Of a stretch of DNA of 64,000 bases, positions 12,455 to 25,840 are shown in pieces (positions within the stretch are counted from its first letter, which is position 1; each line of letters starts with the position of its first letter). The DNA is from Megaustenia siamemsis. Its lineage: Eukaryota; Mollusca; Gastropoda; Stylommatophora; Ariophantidae. The notes under the pieces are model-generated. The model was not told the DNA's origin. It searched no databases and saw nothing but the letters and a program-made list of their open reading frames with translations. A program made the position numbers and the translations under genes. Where the stretch lies: the NCBI GenBank assembly GCA_032433765.1, contig JAVIAB010000073.1, positions 65,404,205 to 65,468,204 of the forward strand, written 5' to 3'.

Positions 12455-15400
12455 TTGTTGTAAAATGTAGGTCACATAGAGAATGTTAGCGCTTTGTTGT
12501 TGTAGAATGTAGGTCACATAGAGAATGTTAGCGCTTTGTTGTTGTAGAATGTAGGTCACATAGAGAATGTTAGCGCTTTGTTGTTGTAGAATGTAGGTCA
12601 CATAGAGAATGTTAGGGCTTGGTTGTTGTAGAATGTAGGTCACATAGAGAATGTTAGCGCTTTTGTTGTAGAATGTAGTCACATAGAGAATGTTAGCGCT
12701 TTGTTGTTGTAGAAAATAGGTCACATAGAGAATGTTAGCGCTTTTGTTATTGTAGAATGTTGGTCACATAGAGAATGTTATAGTCCGTGTCAGAATTCGT
12801 TTTCTAGATGTTATGATTTAGAATTCAAAAAAGTTCTTAATGATTTTTCACATGATTTTTTGCATACGGTTGTTAAAATGTTCATGTCACGAGAACTTAG
12901 TGTTACTCGTGTTGTTATAACGTTTTCACATAGAGAAGCGGCGAATTGTTTGATCTTTGCCCATGTAACTATTATTTTGGTTGTAATAAAATGTTTTACA
13001 TAATCTATTGCAACGATGACCCTAGGCGTGTCACATAGAAATATTTTTGCCTTTATATCATTCTCACATAGACTTGCAGAAGATTAATATGATAGTGCGC
13101 TTCCTTTCTGTAAATATTGAGATTTGGCCTCTGAATTATGAATCACTAGAGTCTACGGCCGTGATTTTGACTTCACATAATTTCCAGTTTCGGCTAAAAT
13201 GTCATTTTGTGCTAAACGGAATTTCATATGTAACATTTCTTTATTAAAATTTATAGTGGAAACATAACTATTTTAGGACGTGGCATCATGTGAAGGTCAT
13301 GCCTATAGGTTTAAAGAATCAGTTGTGAGATGTAAGCATCTAGATATCCCGCCGTTGTTTATAATGTATCGATTCACTTAACTTTTTTTATATAGTTAAA
13401 TAAGGCATCTTTGAAATGTTACATTTGTTTCACACAAAAAATATTTTTTTTATAGCGCATAGTATTGTAAACCTAACTTCAAAAGATCAATGCAAATTGA
13501 ACAATAAGTTTGTGAAAAAATAAATTATGTCTAGGCAAAGAATGTGAACGGACTATAGCACTTTTGTTATTGTAGAATGTAGGTCACATAGAGAATGTTA
13601 GCGCTTTGTTGTTGTAGAATGTTGGTCACATAGAGAATATTAGTGCTTGGTTGTTGTAGAATGTTGTTCACATAGAGAATATTAGCGCTTGGTTGTTGTA
13701 GAATGTTGGTCACATAGAGAATATTAGTGCTTGGTTGTTGTAGAATGTTGTTCACATAGAGAATATTAGTGCTTTGTTGTTATAGAAAACATATGTCTCA
13801 TAGAGAATGTTAGCGCTTGGTTGTTGTAGAATGTTGTTCACATAGAGAATGTTAGTGCTTGGTTGTTGTAGAATGTTGTCCACATAGAGAATATTAGAGC
13901 TTGGTTGTTGTAGAATGTTGTTCACATAGAGAATATTAGAGCTTGGTTGTTGTAGAATGTTGTTCACATAGAGAATATTAGTGCTTGGTTGTTGTAGAAT
14001 GTTGTTCACATAGAGAATATTAGTGCTTGGTTGTTGTAGAATGTTGTTCACATAGAGAATATTAGAGCTTGGTTGTTGTAGAATGTTGGTCACATAGAGA
14101 ATATTAGTGCTTGGTTGTTGTAGAATGTTGTTCACATAGAGAATATTAGTGCTTGGTTGTTGTAGAATGTTGTTCACATAGAGAATATTAGAGCTTGGTT
14201 GTTGTAGAATGTTGTTCACATAGAGAATATTAGTGCTTGGTTGTTGTAGAATGTTGTTCACATAGAGAATATTAGAGCTTGGTTGTTGTAGAATGTTGGT
14301 CACATAGAGAATATTAGTGCTTGGTTGTTGTAGAACGTTGTTCACATAGAGAATATTAGTGCTTGTTTGTTGTAGAATGTTGTTCACATAGAGAATATTA
14401 GAGCTTGGTTGTTGTAGAATGTTGTTCACATAGAGAATATTAGTGCTTGGTTGTTGTAGAACGTTGTTCACATAGAGAATATTAGTGCTTGGTTGTTGTA
14501 GAATGTTGTTCACATAGAGAATATTAGAGCTTGGTTGTTGTAGAACGTTGTTCACATAGAGAATATTAGTGCTTGGTTGTTGTAGAACGTTGTTCACATA
14601 GAGAATATTAGAGCTTGGTTGTTGTAGAATGTTGGTCACATAGAGAATATTAGTGCTTCGTTGTTATAGAAAACATACGTCACATAGAGAATGTTAGCGC
14701 TTGGTTGTTGTAGAATGTTGGTCACATAGAGAATGTTAGTGCTTGGTTGTTATAGAATGTTGTTCGTATAGAGAATGTTAGTGCTTGGTTGTTATAGAAT
14801 GTTGGTCACATAGAGAATGTTAGTGCTTGGTTGTTATAGAATGTTGTTCACATAGAGAATGTTAGTGCTTGGTTGTTATAGAATGTTGTTCACATAGAGA
14901 ATGTTAGTGCTTGGTTGTTGTAGAATGTTGATCACATAGAGAATGTTAGCGCTTTGTTGTTATAGAACGTTGTTCACATAGAGAATATTAGTGCTTGGTG
15001 TTGTAGAATGTTGTTCACATAGAGAATATTAGTGCTTGGTTGTTGTAGAACGTTGTTCACATAGAGAATATTAGCGCTTGGTTGTTGTAGAATGTTGTTC
15101 ACATAGAGAATATTAGTGCTTGTTTGTTATAGAACGTTGGTCACATAGAGAATGTTAGCGCTTGCTTGTTGTAGAATGTTGTTCACATATAGAATGTTAG
15201 CGCTTGGTTCTTGTAGAATGTTGTTCACATAGAGAATGTTAGAGCTTGAATGTTGTAGAATGTTGGTCACATAGAGAATGTTAGCGCTTTTGTTATTGTA
15301 GAATGTAGGTCACATAGAGAATGTTAGCGCTTGGTTGTTGTAGAATATTGTTCACATAGAGAATGTTAGCGCTTGTTTGTTATAGAAGTAGGTCACATAG

Positions 15401-16632
15401 AGAATGTTAGTGCTTGGTTGTTATAGAACGTAGGTCACATAGAGAATGTTAGTGCTTGGTTGTTATATAACATAGGTCACATAGAGAATGTTAGTGCTTG
15501 GTTGTTATAGAACGTAGGTCACATAGAGAATGTTAGCGCTTGTTTGTTATAGAAGTAGGTCACATAGAGAATGTTAGTGCTTGGTTGTTATAGAACGTAG
15601 GTCACATAGAGAATGTTAGTGCTTGGTTGTTATAGAACGTTGGTCACATAGAGAATGTTAGTGCTTGTTTGTTATAGAACGTAGGTCACATAGAGAATGT
15701 TAGCGCTTGGTTGTTGTAGAATGTTGTTCACATAGAGAATGTTAGCGCTTGGTTGTTGTAGACCGTAGGTCACATAGAGAATGTTAGCGCTTGGTTGTTG
15801 TAGAATGTTGTTCACATAGAGAATAGTAGCGCTTGGTTGTTATAGAACGTAGGTCACATAGAGAATGTTATCGCTTGGTTGTTATAGAACGTAGGTCACA
15901 TAGAGAATGTTAGCGCTTGGTTGTTGTAGAATGTTGTTCACATAGAGAATGTTAGCGCTTGGTTGTTATAGAATGTAGGTCACATAGAGAATGTTAGCGC
16001 TTGGTTGTTATAGAACGTAGGTCACATAGAGAATGTTAGCGCTTGGTTGTTGTAGAATGTTGTTCACATAGAGAATGTTAGCGTTTGGTTGTTGTAGAAT
16101 GTTGTTCACATAGAGAATGTTAGCGCTTGGTTGTTATAGAACGTAGGTCACATAGAGAATGTTAGCGCTTGGTTGTTATAGAACGTAGGTCACATAGAGA
16201 ATGTTAGCGCTTGGTTGTTGTAGAACATAGGTCACATAGAGAATGTTAGTGCTTGGTTGTTATAGAACGTAGGTCACATAGAGAATGTTAGTGCTTGGTT
16301 GTTATAGAACGTAGGTCACATAGAGAATGTTAGCGCTTGTTTGTTATATAACGTAGGTCACATAGAGAATATTAGTGCTTGGTTGTTGTAGAACGTTGTT
16401 CACATAGAGAATGTTAGCGCTTGGTTGTTGTAGAATGTTGTTCACATAGAGAATATTAGCGCTTGGTTGTTGTAGAATGTAGGTCACATAGAGAATATTA
16501 GTGCTTGGTTGTTGTAGAATGTTGTTCACATAGAGAATATTAGCGCTTGGTTGTTGTAGAATGTAGGTCACATAGAGATTGTTAGGGCTTGGTTGTTGTA
16601 GAATGTAGGTCAAATAGAGAATGTTAGCGCTT
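12455..16632 (+). repeat. Satellite HOR copy E (carries MITE copy 3)
   Basis: About 4.2 kb including the 775-bp MITE, giving about 3.4 kb of satellite. It contains the longest uninterrupted minus-strand frame run of this part (13,752-14,639), because its monomers are almost all 42 bp and lack TTATAG stops. A GAAAACATACGTC marker lies near 14,667. The TTATAG block occupies about 15.4-16.3 kb. Confidence 0.7.
12781..13555 (+). mobile_element. MITE-like DNA transposon, copy 3 (775 bp, diverged)
   Basis: Same element at the same satellite TA (12,779-12,780 and 13,556-13,557). The terminal repeats are damaged: the left reads TAGTCCGTGTCAGAATTCGT and the right ends AATGTGAACGGACTA. It is far more diverged from copies 1 and 2 than they are from each other. 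Many of its changes create satellite words, for example TTGTTATAACGTTTTCACAT where copies 1 and 2 have CTAGCTATAACGGTTTTCTT, and GTCACATAGAAAT in place of GTCCATAAA. See the findings for an artefact explanation. Confidence 0.88.
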
Positions 16633-19600
16633 TAGTTGTTGTAAAATGTAGGTCACATAGAGAATGTTAGCGCTTTGTTGTTGTAGAATGTAGGTCAAAT
16701 AGAGAATGTTAGCGCTTTTGTTATTGTAGAATGTAGGTCACATAGAGAATGTTAGCGCTTTTGTTATTGTAGAATGTAGGTCACATAGAGAATGTTAGGG
16801 CTTGGTTGTTGTAGAATGTAGGTCAAATAGAGAATGTTAGCGCTTTTGTTGTTGTAGAATGTAGGTCACATAGAGAATGTTAGCGAATTTGTTGTTGTAG
16901 AATGTAGGTCACATAGAGAATGTTAGCGATTTGTTGTTGTAGAATGTAGGTCACATAGAGAATGTTAGCACTTTTGTTATTGTAGAATGTAGGTCACATA
17001 GAGAATGTTAGCGCTTTGTTGTTGTAGAATGTTGGTCACATAGAGAATATTAGTGCTTGGTTGTTGTAGAATGTTGTTCACATAGAGAATATTAGCGCTT
17101 GGTTGTTGTAGAATGTTGGTCACATAGAGAATATTAGTGCTTGGTTGTTGTAGAATGTTGTTCACATAGAGAATATTAGTGCTTTGTTGTTATAGAAAAC
17201 ATATGTCTCATAGAGAATGTTAGCGCTTGGTTGTTGTAGAATGTTGTTCACATAGAGAATGTTAGTGCTTGGATTGTTGTAGAATGTTGTTCACATAGAG
17301 AATATTAGAGCTTGGTTGTTGTAGAATGTTGTTCACTAGAGAATATTAGAGCTTGGTTGTTGTAGAATGTTGTTCACATAGAGAATATTAGTGCTTGGTT
17401 GTTGTAGAATGTTGTTCACATAGAGAATATTAGTGCTTGGTTGTTGTAGAATGTTGTTCACATAGAGAATATTAGAGCTTGGTTGTTGTAGAACGTTGTT
17501 CACATAGAGAATATTAGAGCTTGGTTGTTGTAGAATGTTGGTCTCATAGAGAATATTAGTGCTTGGTTGTTGTAGAACGTTGTTCACATAGAGAATATTA
17601 GTGCTTGGTTGTTGTAGAATGTTGTTCACATAGAGAATATTAGAGCTTGTTTGTTGTAGAATGTTGTTCACATAGAGAATATTAGTGCTTGGTTGTTGTA
17701 GAACGTTGTTCACATAGAGAATATTAGAGCTTGGTTGTTGTAGAACGTTGTTCACATAGAGAATATTAGTGCTTGGTTGTTGTAGAATGTTGTTCACATA
17801 GAGAATATTAGAGCTTGGTTGTTGTAGAATGTTGTTCACATAGAGAATATTAGTGCTTGGTTGTTGTAGAACGTTGTTCACATAGAGAATATTAGAGCTT
17901 GGTTGTTGTAGAATGTTGGTCACATAGAGAATATTAGTGCTTCGTTGTTATAGAAAACATACGTCACATAGAGAATGTTAGCGCTTGGTTGTTGTAGAAT
18001 GTTGGTCACATAGAGAATGTTAGTGCTTGGTTGTTGTAGAATGTTGTTCACATAGAGAATGTTAGTGCTTGGTTGTTATAGAATGTTGGTCACATAGAGA
18101 ATGTTAGTGCTTGGTTGTTATAGAATGTTGTTCACATAGAGAATGTTAGTGCTTGGTTGTTATAGAATGTTGTTCACATAGAGAATGTTAGTGCTTGGTT
18201 GTTGTAGAATGTTGATCACATAGAGAATGTTAGCGCTTTTGTTGTTATAGAACGTTGTTCACATAGAGAATATTAGTGCTTGGTGTTGTAGAATGTTGTT
18301 CACATAGAGAATATTAGTGCTTGGTTGTTGTAGAACGTTGTTCACATAGAGAATATTAGCGCTTGGTTGTTGTAGAATGTTGTTCACATAGAGAATATTA
18401 GTGCTTGTTTGTTATAGAACGTTGGTCACATAGAGAATGTTAGCGCTTGCTTGATGTAGAATGTTGTTCACATATAGAATGTTAGCGCTTGGTTCTTGTA
18501 GAATGTTGTTCACATAGAGAATGTGAGAGCTTGAATATTGTAGAATGTTGGTCACATAGAGAATGTTAGCGCTTTTGTTATTGTAGAATGTAGGTCACAT
18601 AGAGAATGTTAGCGCTTGGTTGTTGTAGAATATTGTTCACATAGAGAATGTTAGCGCTTGTTTGTTATAGAAGTAGGTCACATAGAGAATGTTAGTGCTT
18701 GGTTGTTATAGAACGTAGGTCACATAGAGAATGTTAGTGCTTGGTTGTTATATAACATAGGTCACATAAAGAATGTTAGTGCTTGGTTGTTATAGAACGT
18801 AGGTCACATAGAGAATGTTAGCGCTTGTTTGTTATAGAAGTAGGTCACATAGAGAATGTTAGTGCTTGGTTGTCATAGAACGTAGGTCACATAGAGAATG
18901 TTAGTGCTTGGTTGTTATAGAACGTTGGTCACATAGAGAATGTTAGTGCTTGTTTGTTATAGAACGTAGGTCACATAGAGAATGTTAGCGCTTGGTTGTT
19001 GTAGAATGTTGTTCACATAGAGAATGTTAGCGCTTGGTTGTTGTAGAACGTAGGTCACATAGAGAATGTTAGCGCTTGGTTGTTGTAGAATGTTGTTCAC
19101 ATAGAGAATAGTAGCGCTTGGTTGTTATAGAACGTAGGTCACATAGAGAATGTTATCGCTTGGTTGTTATAGAACGTAGGTCACATAGAGAATGTTAGCG
19201 CTTGGTTGTTGTAGAATGTTGTTCACATAGAGAATGTTAGCGCTTGGTTGTTATAGAATGTAGGTCACATAGAGAATGTTAGCGCTTGGTTGTTATAGAA
19301 CGTAGGTCACATAGAGAATGTTAGCGCTTGGTTGTTGTAGAATGTTGTTCACATAGAGAATGTTAGCGTTTGGTTGTTGTAGAATGTTGTTCACATAGAG
19401 AATGTTAGCGTTTGGTTGTTATAGAACGTAGGTCACATAGAGAATGTTAGCGCTTGGTTGTTATAGAACGTAGGTCACATAGAGAATGTTAGCGCTTGGT
19501 TGTTGTAGAATGTAGGTCACATAGAGAATGTTAGTGCTTGGTTGTTGTAGAACGTAGGTCACATAGAGAATGTTAGTGCTTGGTTGTTATAGAACGTAGG

Positions 19601-19917
19601 TCACATAGAGAATGTTAGCGCTTGTTTGTTATAGAACGTAGGTCACATAGAGAATATTAGTGCTTGGTTGTTGTAGAACGTTGTTCACATAGAGAATGTT
19701 AGCGCTTGGTTGTTGTAGAATGTTGTTCACATAGAGAATATTAACGCTTGGTTGTTGTAGAATGTAGGTCACATAGAGAATATTAGTGCTTGGTTGTTGT
19801 AGAATGTTGTTCACATAGAGAATATTAGCGCTTGGTTGTTGTAGAATGTAGGTCACATAGAGAATGTTAGGGCTTGGTTGTTGTAGAATGTAGGTCAAAT
19901 AGAGAATGTTAGCGCTT
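16633..19917 (+). repeat. Satellite HOR copy F (3,285 bp reference-length unit)
   Basis: This unit runs marker to marker with no MITE and a single GAAAACATATGTC module near 17,200, so it is a good reference for the basic HOR length of about 78 monomers. The empty MITE site is at 16,966-16,967. A GAAAACATACGTC marker lies near 17,953, and the GAGAGCTTGAATATTG marker near 18,525. Confidence 0.75.
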
Positions 19918-22900
19918 TAGTTGTTGTAAAATGTAGGTCACATAGAGAATGTTAGCGAATTTGTTGTTGTAGAATGTAGGTCAATAGAGAATGTTAGCGC
20001 TTTTGTTATTGTAGAATGTAGGTCACATAGAGAATGTTAGCGCTTTTGTTATTGTAGAATGTAGGTCACATAGAGAATGTTAGGCTTGGTTGTTGTAGAA
20101 TGTAGGTCAAATAGAGAATGTTAGCGCTTTTGTTGTTGTAGAATGTAGGTCACATAGAGAATGTTAGCGCTTTGTTGTTGTAGAATGTAGGTCACATAGA
20201 GAATGTTAGCGCTTTTGTTGTTGTAGAATGTAGGTCACATAGAGAATGTTAGCACTTTGTTATTGTAGAATGTAGGTCACATAGAGAATGTTAGCGCTTT
20301 TGTTGTTGTAGAATGTTGGTCACATAGAGAATATTAGTGCTTGGTTGTTGTAGAATGTTGTTCACATAGAGAATATTAGCGCTTGGTTGTTGTAGAATGT
20401 TGGTCACATAGAGAATATTAGTGCTTGGTTGTTGTAGAATGTTGTTCACATAGAGAATATTAGTGACTTTGTTGTTATAGAAAACATATGTCTCATAGAG
20501 AATGTTAGCGCTTGGTTGTTGTAGAATGTTGTTCACATAGAGAATGTTAGTGCTTGGATGTTGTAGAATGTTGTTCACATAGAGAATATTAGAGCTTGGT
20601 TGTTGTAGAATGTTGTTCACTAGAGAATATTAGAGCTTGGTTGTTGTAGAATGTTGTTCACATAGAGAATATTAGTGCTTGGTTGTTGTAGAATGTTGTT
20701 CAAGTAGAGAATATTAGTGCTTGGTTGTTGTAGAATGTTGTTCACATAGAGAATATTAGAGCTTGGTTGTTGTAGAACGTTGTTCACATAGAGAATATTA
20801 GAGCTTGGTTGTTGTAGAATGTTGGTCTCATAGAGAATATTAGTGCTTGGTTGTTGTAGAACGTTGTTCACATAGAGAATATTAGTGCTTGGATGTTGTA
20901 GAATGTTGTTCACATAGAGAATATTAGAGCTTGGTTGTTGTAGAATGTTGTTCACATAGAGAATATTAGTGCTTGGTTGTTGTAGAACGTTGTTCACATA
21001 GAGAATATTAGAGCTTGGTTGTTGTAGAATGTTGGTCTCATAGAGAATATTAGTGCTTGGTTGTTGTAGAACGTTGTTCACATAGAGAATATTAGTGCTT
21101 GGATGTTGTAGAATGTTGTTCACATAGAGAATATTAGCGCTTGGTTGTTGTAGAATGTTGGTCACATAGAGAATATTAGTGCTTGGTTGTTGTAGAATGT
21201 TGTTCACATAGAGAATATTAGTGCTTTGTTGTTATAGAAAACATATGTCACATAGAGAATGTTAGCGCTTGGTTGTTGTAGAATGTTGTTCACATAGAGA
21301 ATGTTAGTGCTTGGTTGTTGTAGAATGTTGTTCACATAGAGAATATTAGTGCTTGGTTGTTGTAGAATGTTGTTCACATAGAGAATATTAGAGCTTGGTT
21401 GTTGTAGAATGTTGTTCACATAGAGAATATTAGTGCTTGGTTGTTGTAGAATGTTGTTCACATAGAGAATATTAGGCTTGGTTGTTGTAGAATGTTGGTC
21501 ACATAGAGAATATTAGTGCTTGGTTGTTGTAGAACATAGGTCACATAGAGAATGTTAGCGCTTGGTTGTTGTAGAATGTTGGTCACATAGAGAATGTTAG
21601 TGCTTGGTTGTTATAGAATGTTGTTCACATAGAGAATGTTAGTGCTTGGTTGTTGTAGAATGTTGGTCACATAGAGAATGTTAGTGCTTGGTTGTTATAG
21701 AATGTTGTTCACATAGAGAATGTTAGTGCTTGGTTGTTATAGAATGTTGTTCACATAGAGAATGTTAGTGCTTGGTTGTTGTAGAATGTTGGTCACATAG
21801 AGAATGTTAGCGCTTTTGTTGTTATAGAACGTTGTTCACATAGAGAATATTAGTGCTTGGTGTTGTAGAATGTTGTTCACATAGAGAATATTAGTGCTTG
21901 GTTGTTGTAGAACGTTGTTCACATAGAGAATATTAGCGCTTGGTTGTTGTAGAATGTTGTTTACATAGAGAATATTAGTGCTTGTTTGTTATAGAATGTT
22001 GGTCACATAGAGAATGTTAGCGCTTGGTTGTGTAGAATGTTGTTCACATAGAGAATGTTAGCGCTTGGTTGTTGTAGAATGTTGTTCACATAGAGAATGT
22101 TAGAGCTTGGTATTGTAGAATGTGGTCACATAGAGAATGTTAGCGCTTTTGTTATTGTAGAATGTAGGTCACATAGAGAATGTTAGCGCTTGGTTGTTGT
22201 AGAATATTGTTCACATAGAGAATGTTAGCGCTTGTTTGTTATAGAAGTAGGTCACATAGAGAATGTTAGTGCTTGGTTGTTATAGAACGTAGGTCACATA
22301 GAGAATGTTAGTGCTTGGTTGTTATATAACATAGGTCACATAGAGAATGTTAGTGCTTGGTTGTTATAGAACGTAGGTCACATAGAGAATGTTAGCGCTT
22401 GTTTGTTATAGAAGTAGGTCACATAGAGAATGTTAGTGCTTGGTTGTTGTAGAACGTAGGTCACATAGAGAATGTTAGTGCTTGGTTGTTATAGAACGTT
22501 GGTCACATAGAGAATGTTAGTGCTTGTTTGTTATAGAATGTAGGTCACATAGAGAATGTTAGCGCTTGGTTGTTGTAGAATGTTGTTCACATAGAGAATG
22601 TTAGCGCTTGGTTGTTGTAGAACGTAGGTCACATAGAGAATGTTAGCGCTTGGTTGTTGTAGAATGTTGTTCACATAGAGAATGTAGCGCTTGGTTGTTG
22701 TAGAACGTAGGTCACATAGAGAATGTTAGCGCTTGGTTGTTATAGAACGTAGGTCACATAGAGAATGTTAGCGCTTGGTTGTTGTAGAATGTTGTTCACA
22801 TAGAGAATGTTAGCGCTTGGTTGTTGTAGAATGTAGGTCACATAGAGAATGTTAGCGCTTGGTTGTTATAGAACGTAGGTCACATAGAGAATGTTAGCGC

Positions 22901-25840
22901 TTGGTTGTTGTAGAATGTTGTTCACATAGAGAATGTTAGCGCTTGGTTGTTGTAGAATGTTGTTCACATAGAGAATGTTAGCGCTTGGTTGTTGTAGAAT
23001 GTTGTTCACATAGAGAATATTAGCGCTTGGTTGTTGTAGAATGTAGGTCACATAGAGAATGTTAGGGCTTGGTTGTTGTAGAATGTAGGTCACATAGAGA
23101 ATGTTAGCGCTTGGTTGTTGTAGAATGTAGTCACATAGAGAATGTTAGCGCTTTGTTGTTGTAGAATGTAGGTCACATAGAGAATGTTAGCGCTTTTGTT
23201 GTTGTAGAATGTAGGTCACATAGAGAATGTTAGCGCTTTGTTGTTGTAGAATGTGGTCACATAGAGAATGTTAGTGCTTGGTTGTTGTAGAATGTAGGTC
23301 ACATAGAGAATGTTAGCGCTTGGTTGTTGTAGAATGTAGGTCACATAGAGAATGTTAGTGCTTGGTTGTTGTAGAATGTAGGTCACATAGAGAATGTTAG
23401 CGATTTTGTTGTTGTAGAATGTAGGTCACATAGAGAATGTTAGCGCTTTTGTTGTTGTAGAATGTAGGTCACATAGAGAATGTTAGCGCTTTTGTTGTTG
23501 TAGAATGTTGGTCACATAGAGAATATTAGTGCTTGGTTGTTGTAGAATGTTGTTCACATAGAGAATATTAGCGCTTGGTTGTTGTAGAATGTTGGTCACA
23601 TAGAGAATATTAGTGCTTGGTTGTTGTAGAATGTTGTTCACATAGAGAATATTAGTGCTTTGTTGTTATAGAAAACATATGTCTCATAGAGAATGTTAGC
23701 GCTTGGTTGTTGTAGAATGTTGTTCACATAGAGAATGTTAGTGCTTGGATGTTGTAGAATGTTGTTCACATAGAGAATATTAGAGCTTGGTTGTTGTAGA
23801 ATGTTGTTCACTAGAGAATATTAGAGCTTGGTTGTTGTAGAATGTTGTTCACATAGAGAATATTAGTGCTTGGTTGTTGTAGAATGTTGTTCAAGTAGAG
23901 AATATTAGTGCTTGGTTGTTGTAGAATGTTGTTCACATAGAGAATATTAGAGCTTGGTTGTTGTAGAACGTTGTTCACATAGAGAATATTAGAGCTTGGT
24001 TGTTGTAGAATGTGGTCTCATAGAGAATATTAGTGCTTGGTTGTTGTAGAACGTTGTTCACATAGAGAATATTAGTGCTTGGTTGTTGTAGAATGTTGTT
24101 CACATAGAGAATATTAGAGCTTGGTTGTTGTAGAACGTTGTTCACATAGAGAATATTAGTGCTTGGTTGTTGTAGAACGTTGTTCACATAGAGAATATTA
24201 GAGCTTGGTTGTTGTAGAATGTTGGTCTCATAGAGAATATTAGTGCTTGGTTGTTGTAGAACGTTGTTCACATAGAGAATATTAGTGCTTGGATGTTGTA
24301 GAATGTTGTTCACATAGAGAATATTAGCGCTTGGTTGTTGTAGAATGTTGGTCACATAGAGAATATTAGTGCTTGGTTGTTGTAGAATGTTGTTCACATA
24401 GAGAATATTAGTGCTTTGTTGTTATAGAAAACATATGTCACATAGAGAATGTTAGCGCTTGGTTGTTGTAGAATGTTGTTCACATAGAGAATGTTAGTGC
24501 TTGGTTGTTGTAGAATGTTGTTCACATAGAGAATATTAGAGCTTGGTTGTTGTAGAATGTTGTTCACATAGAGAATATTAGAGCTTGGTTGTTGTAGAAT
24601 GTTGTTCACATAGAGAATATTAGTGCTTGGTTGTTGTAGAATGTTGTTCACATAGAGAATGTTAGTGCTTGGTTGTTGTAGAATGTGTTCACATAGAGAA
24701 TATTAGAGCTTGGTTGTTGTAGAACGTTGTCACATAGAGAATGTTAGAGCTTGGTTGTTGTAGAATGTTGGTCACATAGAGAATATTAGTGCTTGGTTGT
24801 TGTAGAACGTTGTTCACATAGAGAATATTAGTGCTTGGTTGTTGTAGAATGTTGTTCACATAGAGAATATTAGAGCTTGGTTGTTGTAGAACGTTGTTCA
24901 CATAGAGAATATTAGCGCTTGGTTGTTGTAGAACGTTTTCACATAGAGAATATTAGTGCTTGGTTGTTATAGAATGTTGGTCACATAGAGAATGTTAGCG
25001 CTTGGTTGTTGTAGAATGTTGTTCACATAGAGAATGTTAGCGCTTGGTTGTTGTAGAATGTTTTTCACATAGAGAATGTTAGCGCTTGTTGTTGTAGAAT
25101 GTTGGTCACATAGAGAATGTTAGCGCTTGTTGTTGTAGAATGTAGGTCACATAGAGAATGTTAGCGCTTGGTTGTTGTAGAATATTGTTCACATAGAGAA
25201 TGTTAGCGCTTGGTTGTTATAGAACGTAGGTCACATAGAGAATGTTAGCGCTTGGTTGTTATAGAACGTAGGTCACATAGAGAATGTTAGCGCTTGGTTG
25301 TTGTAGAACGTAGGTCACATAGAGAATGTTAGTGCTTGGTTGTTATAGAACGTAGGTCACATAGAGAATGTTAGCGCTTGGTTGTTATAGAACGTAGGTC
25401 ACATAGAGAATGTTAGCGCTTGGTTGTTGTAGAATGTTGGTCACATAGAGAATATTAGTGCTTGGTTGTTGTAGAACGTTGTTCACATAGAGAATGTTAG
25501 CGCTTGGTTGTTGTAGAATGTAGGTCACATAGAGAATGTTAGGGCTTGGTTGTTGTAGAATGTAGGTCACATAGAGAATGTTAGCGCTTGGTTGTTGTAG
25601 AATGTAGGTCACATAGAGAATGTTAGCGCTTGGCTGTTGTAGAATGTTGTTCACATAGAGAATATTAACGCTTGGTTGTTGTAGAATGTAGGTCACATAG
25701 AGAATATTAGTGCTTGGTTGTTGTAGAATGTTGTTCACATAGAGAATATTAGCGCTTGGTTGTTGTAGAATGTAGGTCACATAGAGATGTTAGGGCTTGG
25801 TTGTTGTAGAATGTAGGTCAAATAGAGAATGTTAGCGCTT
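19918..25840 (+). repeat. Satellite HOR copies G and H (middle boundary lost)
   Basis: This 5.9-kb span holds two sets of the GAAAACATATG marker pair (near 20,480 and 21,235, then near 23,670 and 24,430), so it represents two units. The TAGTTGTTGTAAAATG marker expected near 23.1 kb is replaced by consensus-like monomers. The empty MITE site of copy G is at 20,250-20,251. The span is rich in near-identical monomers and in one-base deletions such as GTAG-TCACAT and ATGTGGTCAC. Confidence 0.65.

Noticed and set aside
13047..13247. Plus-strand open frame inside MITE copy 3
   Set aside because: Copies 1 and 2 do not keep the frame, and it has no transposase features. It arises from indels in the diverged copy.
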